Shown piece by piece: positions 33,126 to 43,581 of a stretch of 64,000 nucleotides of DNA; the first letter of the stretch is position 1, and each line of letters begins with the position of its first letter. The DNA is from Siphonodentalium dalli (taxonomy: Eukaryota > Mollusca > Scaphopoda > Gadilida > Siphonodentaliidae), in contig CP136061.1 of the NCBI GenBank assembly GCA_032622095.1, forward strand, positions 16,058,440 through 16,122,439. The letters are read 5' to 3'. The notes under the pieces are model-generated. The model searched no databases. It had not been told where the DNA came from and worked only from the letters and a program-made list of their open reading frames with translations. The position numbers were made by a program, and so were the translations under genes.

Positions 33126-34590
33126 CATATTTTATTGTAATATAATATTACACAAGGGATCGGGGCACAAGTTTTAACAACTTAAGTCCGCCCCTCTCCC
33201 ATATACATTTTAACAAATACAAAGTAGATGACGAACATAACATATATACAGGGTGATGTATGGTGTGGTTGTGATTGCTGTCAGTCCTATCCTGCTTTTG
33301 AAATTTCATCTGAGGTAGTCAACATTTGTAACGCAAAGGAGGATCTCGCCTATATTTGTTAGCGGAGGGGGCCTAATTAAAACGTTTCGTTGATGAAATG
33401 TATGAATAAACAAAATGGAAAAGAATTTCATTGCGTCGATTCGATTCTGATGATATCCCTGTGAGTAAGGAGGAAATGTTAGATATTATAAATTGGTGGG
33501 CTGCAATCTTATTGAAGAGTTCGCATCTTTCGGTAGCATACAGGGGGCACTCAAAGAAATAATGAAAGGCATCTTCGACTTCGTATCCACATGTGCATTT
33601 AGAGGTATCAGAGATAAAATTGTTGCACATATCTGATTTTAATTCACTACAATAGTTGCGAATTCTGCAGTGTAAAATGCTTAGTTTTCTTGGGCCATTA
33701 ATAAAGAATTGGGGCGGTTTCGTGGGCGGGTCAATTAATTTCAAATTCATCTTAAATTCAGGAAGAGTACTTACATTTGTAATAGGCTTTGGTAGTTTAT
33801 TCCAGGATAACGTACTTTTAGGTAAATAAGAGTTTCTGAAATGTTCTGTATGCGAACGGTATGAATAGAATTTGTCAGGTTCGCGCATATCATATCGATT
33901 ACTGGCAACTTGTCTTGATCGGGGTGGCAACATGAGGGTGAGGTAATTGGGGACTTGGTTGTTTATTATTTTAAACATGGTGTGCAACTCGTGGAGTTCT
34001 CGTCGAATTTCAAGCCTTGACCATCCTACTTCGTCAAACAAGCGATTTATATCTACGGAACGCGTTAATCCTGTTACTATTCTTGCAGCATCCTTGTGTA
34101 TGTCATCGAACTTTTTTAATAAGTAATCTGTTGCTGTGCCCCACACTACATCGGCATAGTCTATAATTGGTAATATATATGCTGTGTATATTTTTTCAAG
34201 CGACTTTCGGTCTAGGTCGTACTTCAGTCTTCTTAATTGTGAGAGACGAGATGTTGCTTTGTTTGCTATTGTATTTATATGAGTGTTCCAGTTTAGATTC
34301 GATTGTATTTCAAGTCCAAGATGTTTGTGTGAGTTTGTAAATAATACATTTTCTTGTTCGAATTTTAAATTCGGGGTCACGTTGTTATTTGTAAGGGAAA
34401 AGGAAATTGCCCTAGTTTTCGTTGGGTTAAATTTAACTAGCCATTTATTTGCCCAGTCTGCGACTCTTTCAAGGTCATCGTTCATGTTCTTGGTTAGGAT
34501 ATCGATGTCATAATGGGTAGTCATAAGGCAAGTATCGTCCGCGTACATTCTTGTGGTTGCATTAATGTGATGACATATGTTACAATGCTC
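33126..34590 (-). mobile_element. 5'-truncated CR1-like LINE (third copy of this clade)
   Basis: A minus-strand frame (34614 down to 33373, 413 codons) begins within RT near ICHHINATTRMYADDTCLM, just before catalytic motif C (YADD). It continues through NPTKTRAISF, HKHLGLEIQSNLNW, YILPIIDYADVVW, the thumb region and a Cys/His cluster CTCGYEVEDAFHYFFEC, ending STKRFN. The first ~10 codons of the frame are flank, so truncation lies near 34585. The 3' UTR (33126-33372) carries GGGAGAGGGGCGG, AACTTGTGCCCCGATCCCTT and AATAAAATATGTTTA; the same layout occurs in the solo 3' end at 59477-59596. The frame is open throughout, so the insertion may be fairly young. Confidence 0.85.
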
Positions 34591-35699
34591 CAGGGAGTGG
34601 TTGTGTGAAGGCAAAGATAAACAACCTGCTTGCTGGATAATTATTTATCCTATCGGTCAAATTGATTAATGGCTAAACCATTGGATCTCACAGTGAGAGG
34701 TCCTTGTATGAATAGGGACAGAGTTATGAGATTTAAAACGACTCACCCCACCCCAAATACTTTAACCCCTTATTAAGAAAAATTATATAATATGAGCTTT
34801 TGATTTTATGTTTAAGTACTGGTATATGTATTACTGTGATCATATCTTTGATCAATTATCAGTTATAGCTAATCGCTATCGCCAAGGTATGGGTTAAACA
34901 TCTACCGATCGTGATCGGCCTCTCGTTTTATATTTGGTTCAAATAGGAGCAGAAATGTGAGATTTACCCATATGTACCGTATGTGAACTGTTAACCTTGT
35001 GGGTTGATTTATGAGCTGGGTTTAGAACCACATAATTGGTGGGAGGGTTTCTAACTTTGGTATTCAGTGTAAAATATGTTGTAACTAGACCAACAAATGG
35101 CCACATTTAGAATATTTCTAACTTTATGAACTTGAAGTACCAGTTGTAAAATTATTCAATCATGTGAGATTGAAGCCACATGGACATCCATGTTGGTCGG
35201 TTGATAGAGGTTTATCGTCGTTTCAGCTACTATGCCATATCACAACATCAGTTTTACTGGTTGAATGACCACACTAAAAGTGAATTGCCCCACCCCACCA
35301 AACGGGCGCCCATGTTAGTCAGCTTTGGTTCGTTAATTAAGCTAGCTTATGTTCATATTATCAATCTGCGACATTTATATTATCCCTGATAAATACAGTT
35401 CCGAGTGACATAAATAGTAGTACTTAATAAATGTCTACTTACTTTATATAGTCGTACAGCACATCAGTCTGTATAATCAAAATGCATCACACAAACATGG
35501 ATGACCACAGGTCACTGAAAATAATTAGTCACAACAATTAGAGTACACAAATACAAGACTTTTATATATCATTGTTATGGATGCACGTACTCAACATGAG
35601 TGTTCGTTGATTCATATGTGCTTAACTCAGTGAGCGTGAACAAACTTTCATTTCTTATCGAAATGGCCACGTATCGATCGGAATGGCACACTGATATAT
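34591..35699. other. No gene recognised
   Basis: AT-rich DNA without repeats or frames that I can support. Confidence 0.5.
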
Positions 35700-35845
35700 C
35701 CTCAACTCAGATAAAGGTTGAAAATAGGTCCCGAACTTCGCCCCTGTCATGTCGGGGTTAGAACCCGAGGCAACCTCGTCTAGCCTTGACTGCGATGATC
35801 TTAAACACGACCCAACTACCTCGGCCACGGGGACATATTTAAAGG
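35700..35845 (-). mobile_element. tRNA-derived SINE-like sequence
   Basis: Read on the minus strand, TGGCCGAGGTAG (35816-35827) fits a pol III A box, and about 55 bp on GGGTTCTAACCCC (35754-35766) fits a B box (GGTTCRANNCC). Together they look like the head of a tRNA-derived SINE, resembling Ser/Leu-type tRNAs. A non-tRNA body follows toward 35700. The 94-codon minus and 71-codon plus frames here are shadows of the element. It is not an intact tRNA gene because the stems do not close cleanly. Confidence 0.55.
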
Positions 35846-36108
35846 GGATACCCGTTTTGCAAACATCCAGCCACAATGGGAAGATATTTTCAACAAAGAA
35901 TTTCTTTGGATCTATCTGGCGGACAATCTTATATTTCACATATCATCATCGTCATTTTATGTAGGACACGAGCAATTATTAAGGGATAACAACAACACTG
36001 GATCTTGATACATTTGAGAGGTTGAAAATAATTTGTTTCCCCATTTCGGTACAGAGTACATGCAAACCAGATAGTCAGAGACGTGGAGTTGAGCCGGCCT
36101 ATTGTTGG
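35846..36108. other. Spacer, nothing recognised
   Basis: No gene or repeat that I can support between the SINE and the 45-bp array. Confidence 0.4.
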
Positions 36109-36243
36109 GTTACAGTAATTAGGATCGTGATAATATTATATTAGAAGCGTTGAGTTACAGTAATTAGAATCGTGATAATAGTATATTAGAAGCGTTGGGC
36201 TACAGTAATTAGGATCGTGATAATATTATATTAGAAGCGTTGT
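36109..36243 (+). repeat. 45-bp tandem repeat, three units
   Basis: Units beginning GTTACAGTAATTAGGATCGT start at 36109, 36154 and 36199 (the third with GCTACAG). They are nearly identical, and a broken fourth start lies at 36244. Confidence 0.95.
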
Positions 36244-36849
36244 GTTACCCACATGTGTGAGTACATGGCGGTTGCCCAAATGATACTTGAGTCCAGGACA
36301 AGAGGAACCATGTCTTGCCAACCGGAATCTGACAGAAGCTATAATGACAGGCAAAGCATCCTGCTGCATAGGCAGTTTCAGAATCAGTCAGAAAGTTGAA
36401 ATTAAATTAGAAAGAAAGCCCCATGATCTTCCGTGTATTGGGTATCAAGCATACAATATATATCTTACCTGAATTAAAGGTACACGTATATACAGTTATA
36501 CATTGTCCAAATTTGATCGGTGTTGTATATACACCATCCATACCGGTACAATGACGTTCATTTCGCGCAAGTATACGATATACATGTATATGTATATGCA
36601 TGATATATAAAGCACTGACAACTAAATACTAGTAAATAGTAATATATATATACACTCTTCATTTTGAATTTATTAGTTATGTGTCTATGTTATTATGTCT
36701 AGGTTTTCACTATCGCAAAAGGTTTCTATTCTTTGTGTGACGCAGATGTGTCGTTGTTAAGGCGACACTGATACAAACATCACATATTGTCAATTTTAGT
36801 ATTCTTATCTATCGGTCGGATTTGTCCAACTTATGAAACGTGTATTTGA
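36244..36849. other. No gene recognised
   Basis: AT-rich, with microsatellite-like TATATA runs near 36570-36650. No coding or RNA signal. Confidence 0.45.
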
Positions 36850-36967
36850 CTATGTCGGAACTGGACGTAGTAAATCTTTTCCAAACGTTAGATTCATTCT
36901 GTGTTATAAATCTCGTACGGTAAGTCTAACGTTTCGAAAAGATTTACTACGTCCAGTTGCGACATAG
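36850..36967. repeat. Hairpin with ~43-bp arms
   Basis: The left arm (36850-36892, CTATGTCGGAACTGGACGTA...) and right arm (36925-36967) are near-perfect inverse complements with a ~32-bp loop. Small mismatches sit inside the arms (CTTTTCCAAACG versus CGTTTCGAAAAG). It is the size and form of a small foldback MITE. It cannot code for protein. Confidence 0.8.
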
Positions 36968-37089
36968 TATGTTTAATTATAATGTGGATCCACGACAAAA
37001 TAGTATGGCAATCAGGTCGTCAGGTTTGCTTACTAACAGATATACAGCAATCGGTTATAATTACTGCGAGTTTCGGGAGTAGTTAAAAG

Positions 37090-37610
37090 AGAAATCTCAT
37101 ATATATTTTGAAGACCTCTGTTTGTCTGTATGTTTGTCTGTATGTATATATGTCATTTATACAAATCTACGATTCTCGACCGATCGGGACGAAACTTGGT
37201 ACGTGTGTGTAGTTTGACCAGGCGGTCGTCAACGTCGTATTGGCGAGCCCGTGCGACGCACATGCAGCGCATGCGCAGACGAGATCTCGGAAACGGGTGG
37301 AGCTATCGACTTGAAATTTGGTATGTGAATGTATCTTGCCCCGGATACGAATTTTATCTGGTCGCCGAGCCAGTGCGACGCCAGCTTCGCGCATGCGCAG
37401 ACGAGATCTCGGAAACGGGTGGAGCTATCGATGTGAAATTTGGTATGTGAATGTATCTTGCCCCGGATACGAATTTTATCAGGTCGCCGAGCCCGCGCGA
37501 CGCCAGCTTCGCGCATGCGCAGACCAGATCTCGGAAACGGGTAGAGCTATCGACTTGAAATTTGGTTTTTGAATAGCCCGGACAACGTCGGGCTCATCGG
37601 CTTGTAAGAT
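37090..37610 (-). repeat. Composite dispersed element with three 122-bp units
   Basis: GATCTCGGAAACGGGT recurs at about 37283, 37405 and 37527 in exact 122-bp steps, each with GCGCATGCGCAGAC and TTGAAATTTGGT. One end has the phrase CCCGGACAACGTCGGGC (about 37578-37594) and the other a (TGTC/TGTA)n tract with TATATATTTTGAAGACCTC. Read on the minus strand this matches the 5' and 3' end design of the element at 24919-25999. The overlapping frames are shadows of the repeat. Confidence 0.75.
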
Positions 37611-38038
37611 ATATGAGGGGGACCACCCACCACATCTGGCATCCGGCACCCGGCCTAAAATCGGGGGTGGAATCTGGAATACTCCATAACAGAGGGTGGC
37701 ATCCGGAATACTATTTATGCCAATTTAACCCATTTATATATGAACGTTTATAGCTAAACAACGCGTCTGTAGTATCAAATGTGCAATTCATTCTATATAT
37801 GACCATATACTCAAAGCTAGAACGAAACGTGGGAGTGCTATGCAAATATCCCTTTACGTTGCTCCATTCCGTCTCAATACCACAGCATAAAAAACCTTCC
37901 ATGGAGGAATTCTGGGTCGGGTTTTAGCCTCTTCAATGATATTTTTGTTTTGAAATTCGCCACACCCAACGATGCGGCCCACCGAGTAACACCGTACCCA
38001 TTGATGATGAGGGGTTTTTAGCTACGACTAGCGGGGTT
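37611..38038. other. No gene recognised
   Basis: Contains GGCATCCGG repeated near 37638 and 37696. Nothing else. Confidence 0.4.
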
Positions 38039-40350
38039 ACCCGGCGTTGCCCAGGTTAATGCGATGTGAAACCATCTGTATGATATGCTGTGGATATTTG
38101 TTGGGAATAGAGAACACTCTTGTTCAAAGTGTCATACGTTTTCTCATAAATTGCTTATTCAAATAGCATCACAAAACATGATTATTACAGTCATGGAATA
38201 TAAGTAGTGGCCCACGTTGTCAATTGTCATTCTGTTTATCGCGATTAATCCGTTCCACCAATAATGAAGTATTTATTTATTTACAACTGCGTATACGTCA
38301 GACGTTATAATATGATACATGGACATCATAAAGACATTAGTTCGCATAAATAAAAGATGACAATTGGGTTTTACATATTGAGATGCATCAATCAATCTAT
38401 TGGGTTGGACTAAGATCGCGAGGATACCTGGCTATCATATCTCCATGACGATACAGATGTTTTAAAGAAATTTCCAGGTGCTCCTCTGTTCATGGTGCTA
38501 TATAATGGCTAAATAGTCTCAGTTTCAACGAAATGTTGCTGCGCGGGCATATCAGCCACATTTGCCAGACACAGAGCGAGATTTTGAGTTGTTTATGTCA
38601 GTCGATGAGTCTGTTCTAAACCCCTTGTCAGATGTCAGTATTGGGAGGATCCTGAAAAGTCATGTGCTACTAACTGCATTTTATTGTATATCAGAAGAAA
38701 CTATATATGACTGCACACTGTGACCACTATTTTTGAACAAGCCTTCCATATATCCTGACAAATTGTAACTTTTTTTGTGCAAACTGTATTGAATGGAACA
38801 GACTCAATTTTGTTATAATATATATGCAATTCTCTGACGGTTCAAGGTCTCTCAGTTTGCTCGAATATATGTATCTCTTCAATAGAATGATAAATATACG
38901 TTTAATGCTTCTTCTATGTATCTCTTTTTGCTAGCTCAGTGTGTGAATGTCCTGATTGCCATCCCCATATAAATATGACAATTAAGAAGATATAATTGTT
39001 CAAGTGACTTATAAGTGGGTTACCATCTGTCGGGATTGTGAAATGTGAACGCCCAAATCTCCTTAAAATGACATGGAGATGGCCTGGCTGACTATATATA
39101 ACTTATATGTGGATATCGGCGAATAGCAATCTTATCTATGATAGTGCATATCCGCTCGCCATCCGTGACTCAAGCTGCACACACTAAGACTCATTAGAGA
39201 TTAGAGATGCATATATATGAAATTGGTGAAAATTGGCGAGTATACAAATTCGTATCAAATTGAAGGTCCCCATATCTCTCACCCATCGGGCACCAATTTG
39301 TTGTGTCTAAACCACACGATAATATTCCTCGTATTACGGAGAAGAATATGTATAGATCTGGTGGAAATCGGCACTAAACATATAGCTATAATGTCCCTCT
39401 TCTCTATACACCACTGACTCGAATGGCCCCACTTGTGACACCCTTAAACCACACAATTACACTCCTGATATCATGTAGATGATTGTTTATAAGTTTGGTG
39501 ATAATCGGCGACTAAACAATGATTTTTTTAATCAAATTTGGTGCCAATCCCTCCCTCCCCATCTCTCACCTAAACAGCACCACTATGGCGTCTTTAAATC
39601 ACACGATCAGATTCCTCGTATCATGGATAAGAACGTGTATCAATTTGGTGGAAATTGGCGCCAAAATAAATTGTGCATCAATTTTGGTGCCCCTGTCCCT
39701 TTCAATACACCCCTGACTCGAATGAGGCCACACTTGGCAGATATAGGCCACACCATTAGACTCCTCATACCATGGGGATGCTTTTGTATAAGTGTGGTGG
39801 CAATCGGCGACTAAACCAATTATTATCAAATTTAGTGCCCACCCCTCCCAATCTCTCATCCAAACGACAACAATTTGGTGTTGTTAAATCGCACAATTAG
39901 ATTCCTTGTATCATGAAGAAGAGTATATATAAATTTGGTGGAAATCGGCGCTAAAATTAGTTTTATAAATTGTGGTGCCCGTCTCCCCTTTCGTGCAAAT
40001 CTGACTCGAACGACGCCACTTTTGACATATTTAAACGACACCGTTGGATTCTTCATATCATGGGGATGATTATATGTAAGTTTCGTGGCAATCGGCGACA
40101 GAAAAAAAGTCTGCCACTCCCCCTTCCGGGCACCCATGGCGCAAACGGCGCGACTTTTGCCATATTTAAAACACCCCTTTTCTGCCCCTGACAACAACGG
40201 CGTCACTTTAGAAAATTTTAACCCCGACCATTATCATTATCGTAAAAAGTTACTCCTAGTAGACCCCTTTAGCATCATCTAGATGGTCCCCTGTGAATTT
40301 CTATAGAACACAGACAGACAGACAGACATACATTCGCAAATATATATATA
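38039..40350 (+). repeat. ~2.3-kb composite dispersed element with internal tandem units
   Basis: It starts CTAGCGGGGTTACCCGGCGT and ends in (ACAG)n near 40310-40330 followed by AATATATATATAGAAG, the same end design as 24919-25999. From about 39215 to 40150 it holds diverged units of roughly 180 bp with TTTGGTGGAAATCGGCG, CACACGATTAGATTCCTCGT and CTGACTCGAATG. The 5' half (38040-39200) shows no such repeats and no coding signal. Short frames (for example KFGDNRR, NLVEIG) reflect the repeated DNA. Confidence 0.65.
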
Positions 40351-40689
40351 GAAGAAGAAGATAATGAAATATTGTTTAAATTTGACACAAAGTCCGCTGT
40401 TCAGGGCAGCGTGGTGAACTGAATTGCACCCGGAACGATTAGTCCAGGAGATATTGATCGACCTCTGCACGCCCCCCCCCCCCGGGACTCAACTTCACCC
40501 CACTAATTGTCTTTCTTAATGTCTTCTCTAATGTGTTTCTGTTGAAAACAGTGGCCGCAGAGACTCCAGACAAGATGACATCCATCATGACGGCCATTTT
40601 GTATATGCACCAGGTCTCTTTGATCACCATTATATCAAAGATGATATCACATGTGGTCTTGTTCCCGCTCGATTCGTTATGCATTACAA
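40351..40689. other. Spacer with a run of ten Cs
   Basis: Poly-C at about 40472-40483. No gene recognised. Confidence 0.4.
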
Positions 40690-41560
40690 ATTAGCCAGAA
40701 ATCCGACACCAGAATCCAATATGGCGGTCAAGATGGCCACCGGAATGTGAAAATATGCTATTTTTCTGACATTGCACCACCTTTCGTTTGTCTCTGTGGG
40801 GAATAGTGGCATCTTGGCGTAAATGTATACATTTGTCGTATAGAAGAGTCATTGGCGAACACAAGGGGATCATAATATATATTCATTGTGAGATATTATT
40901 GTCCGATATCAGGTTTTCCCAAATACCGGTATACTAGGTTAAAGCCGAATCGACGCTAATAACGCGATGTAATGTTTCGAATCAATGAATATTATTGCCA
41001 TCATAACAACACCTATGCATATATGTGCAGGAGATACTCGAGCTAGGATTCGTCTTATACCTGAGTTGAGGAATATTCGCCCAAATCCAAGATGGCGGCC
41101 AATAGGCCACCGAAATAGAAAAATCGCCGAAAATCGCTGATTTTAACTTCAGTGAACGTTATTGTCACGACAACTCCATATCTGCTTACTATTGTGAGTT
41201 GGGAACACTTAGGCGAAGTACTGTCCTTGTACCATATCCAAATAAAGGTCTCCCAAATCCAAAATGACGCCCACAATGGCGGACAGATTTTGAAGAATTA
41301 CCGAAATTCCCTCATATTCACATCGTTGAGCATTATTGTCGAGACAATTCCACCGATTCTTACAGTTGAGTTGGAAATATTGAGGCGAAGTAATTACCTT
41401 ACATCGCATACAAGACATTGTTTTCCAAATAGAAGATGGCGGCAAAAATTGCGACCAAAATTTGAAAACATGCCTACATTCATTTACTTTCTTACGATGT
41501 GCGTTATTGTTTCGCGATTTCTACCCACCATTACATGTTGATATGGAATATTGATATGAA
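40690..41560 (+). repeat. ~180-bp tandem repeat with AAGATGGCGGC phrases
   Basis: Units carry an ATGGCGG phrase at about 40722, 41092, 41276 and 41436, followed by ATTTTGAA or GAAA, GTTATTGTC and AATATTGAGGCGAAGTA. Sequence identity between units is moderate. The 129-codon plus frame at 41152-41541 is repeat-derived. CAAGATGGCGGC (41088-41099) matches the mammalian YY1 motif, but here it belongs to the repeat. Confidence 0.7.
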
Positions 41561-41612
41561 GTATGTATTCATTTGAGGTTGGCAATTGATACTGTGGGTA
41601 TATTTAATAAAT

Positions 41613-41743
41613 AGAGCATGGCTTGAAGTGAAATACGCCGATATAGTGCATAGTGAGGTTGTGTAGTTCACGACGCGAAGCGGAGTGAACTACACAACCG
41701 CACTATGCACTATATCGGCGTATTTCACGACAAGTCATGCTCT
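41613..41743. repeat. 131-bp hairpin with ~58-bp arms
   Basis: AGAGCATG-CTTG...GTGAAATACGCCGATATAGT on the left is mirrored on the right around a loop GACGCGAAGCG (about 41674-41684). The palindrome begins and ends with AGAGCATG/CATGCTCT and is flanked by AT-rich TTAATAAAT and AATTATTATA. Consistent with a MITE or foldback element. Confidence 0.85.
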
Positions 41744-43039
41744 AATTATTATATTGTATCGAACAAATGCAGAAATTAAAGGCAAACCACTATTTTCAAC
41801 TTTTACTAAGTTCAGACAATTGATGTTCGCCTTACTGAAGCTTTAATTTGGATCAGCGGCGAAATAACAAGTAGTTTCAGAACAAAGTTTGATGTAGTGT
41901 TCGTTACTATTTTTAGTTGTCAAAACTACATATGCATAGTGCACGATGGGAGAGACTTGAAGGCGTAGTATACAACTACGACTAATAGAGTCGAGTAGCC
42001 AACCAATCGGAAAGCTTGATTTCAATAACAAAGTCACGTGAGATACAATATTATGCATTATTGTCCTTAGCAGAAAGGCATCCGTCAAATGTCAGGCTTT
42101 CAACATTCGAAGCCATATACAGAAGTTTTCCGGGTACGTCAGTGAATTAGATGAGTATGTGAATTGATGAACCATATATTGAGAAGTGGATGTTTGGGAA
42201 GATCACCAGGTGTACATGTTGTTATCCCCATTAGGTCACCAAAGCTGAAAATACGCAGATAGAGGCCGCCACCGGCATATACATTTTTTGAAACAACCGG
42301 ATTAGTGGGACCTTTAACTATTCCCCCATAGTAATTCTTAAAATGACTCCTCAAGAGCCATCAGTCCTATTTAGCTAATATGTACTAACTAATATGGGGT
42401 CCTTGTGTTACTTGGAACTCGGATACAGATTTGTTAAAATGAGTTCGACCTATCAAGAAATGGCATTTGGTGTATATGGCCTATGGAGAGTTGGGATCAA
42501 AAATTTGTTTGAATGGGAATCCACCATTAAAAAAGGGGTTCATGTTAACTTGTAACTTTGCCACAGTTCGCAAAGCTTGGGTTATCAGTTGTATAATTCC
42601 AACATGTGCAAAGGAATTTTACGAATTTGAGAGTGTGTTTGCTTCAGTCGAGAGGGAACAGACTATGGACTATGTGGGTGGGGGAATCTGGATCATATTT
42701 CAAGGTGGACACTCCACTGTTCAACGGAGAACCTCTAGGCTACGTCCCTCTTTGGGACTATTTGTTTTTAAGCGAATTTGAAGTACTAACTCTTATCGTC
42801 TGCCGAGTCCCAGTTTTCTCAGTCTTTACATTCTGGTGAGCGTCTCCACAGTCATTGACTGTCTTGTTTAAATATTTGTTCTGTCAACTCGCTCTGAAGC
42901 AAAAAATATATCCCTTTAAGTTTCAACAGTACCTATACAACTACATGTATATAGTCAAGCTCATTGGAGTAAGCACATTTAAGCTATGAACACTCATGCT
43001 GAGTCCGTGCCTATGGTAAACTGTTTCTGCCATTTAGTT
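41744..43039. other. No confident gene
   Basis: The minus frame at 42139-42354 (KNYYGGIVKGPTNPVV, GGGLYLRIFSFGD) and plus frames at 42467-42839 are the only ones with balanced composition. I recognise no domain in them and no start or splice signal that decides a gene, so they are left uncalled. Confidence 0.35.
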
Positions 43040-43400
43040 TTTTCGCTTACTTCGTTTGTTTTTTTCGCTTGCTTCGGTTCCTTCGCGGCGAAGCGAGCGA
43101 AATAATATCACAACGAATGAATCGGAGGAAGTGAACAAATCAAACGAAGCAAGCGAAAACAAAAAACAAACGACGAAAGCTTCTATTGTTTTATTTTCGC
43201 TTTCGGTTGTTGTTGTAGTTGTTGGGTTTCGGCGGTTCCTTCGCTTGCTTCGGATACTTCGCGGAGCAAGAGAATGAACCGTCGGAAGCGAAAAAACAAC
43301 AAATGTCGCACGAATGAACCGAAGGAAGCGAAAAAAACAAACGATGCAAGCGAAATAACAATAGGGCAAGGACTGGTTTGTACTACTCGAGAGCAATAAA
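43040..43400. repeat. GAAGCGAAA-rich inverted-repeat block (left)
   Basis: About nine copies of TTCGCTTGCTTCG or its complement GAAGCAAGCGAAA occur in both orientations, forming several nested foldbacks. Both strands read as open frames rich in Arg, Lys, Ser and Phe because the motif lacks stop codons. A related shorter block is at 47236-47400. Confidence 0.75.
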
Positions 43401-43581
43401 GGTTACTGACGAAAAAACCTAGATATTATATCTTCATTGGCAATCCTAACATTCATACTAATGCAGACGACGTATGTCCCAAGAGACATTGCATTTTTGG
43501 TTTTCCTTCGTTTTTACATGATTGAACGTGGCAGCCTAATACCAATCAGTCTGATTAATACCAATCAGTCTGATTGAAAGG
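43401..43581. other. Spacer with a ~22-bp duplication
   Basis: TAATACCAATCAGTCTGATT occurs twice in tandem at about 43538-43575. It precedes the LINE coding region and may be element leader or flank. Confidence 0.4.

Noticed and set aside
35754-35830. Functional tRNA gene
   Set aside because: A and B boxes are present but the acceptor and other stems do not close; better explained as a SINE.
42139-42839. Minus frame at 42139-42354 and plus frames at 42467-42839 as exons
   Set aside because: Balanced composition but no domain, no clear splice sites and mutually inconsistent strands.
43034-43396. 120-codon minus frame rich in Phe/Ser/Arg
   Set aside because: Translation of the GAAGCGAAA motif repeat, open on both strands for lack of stop words.
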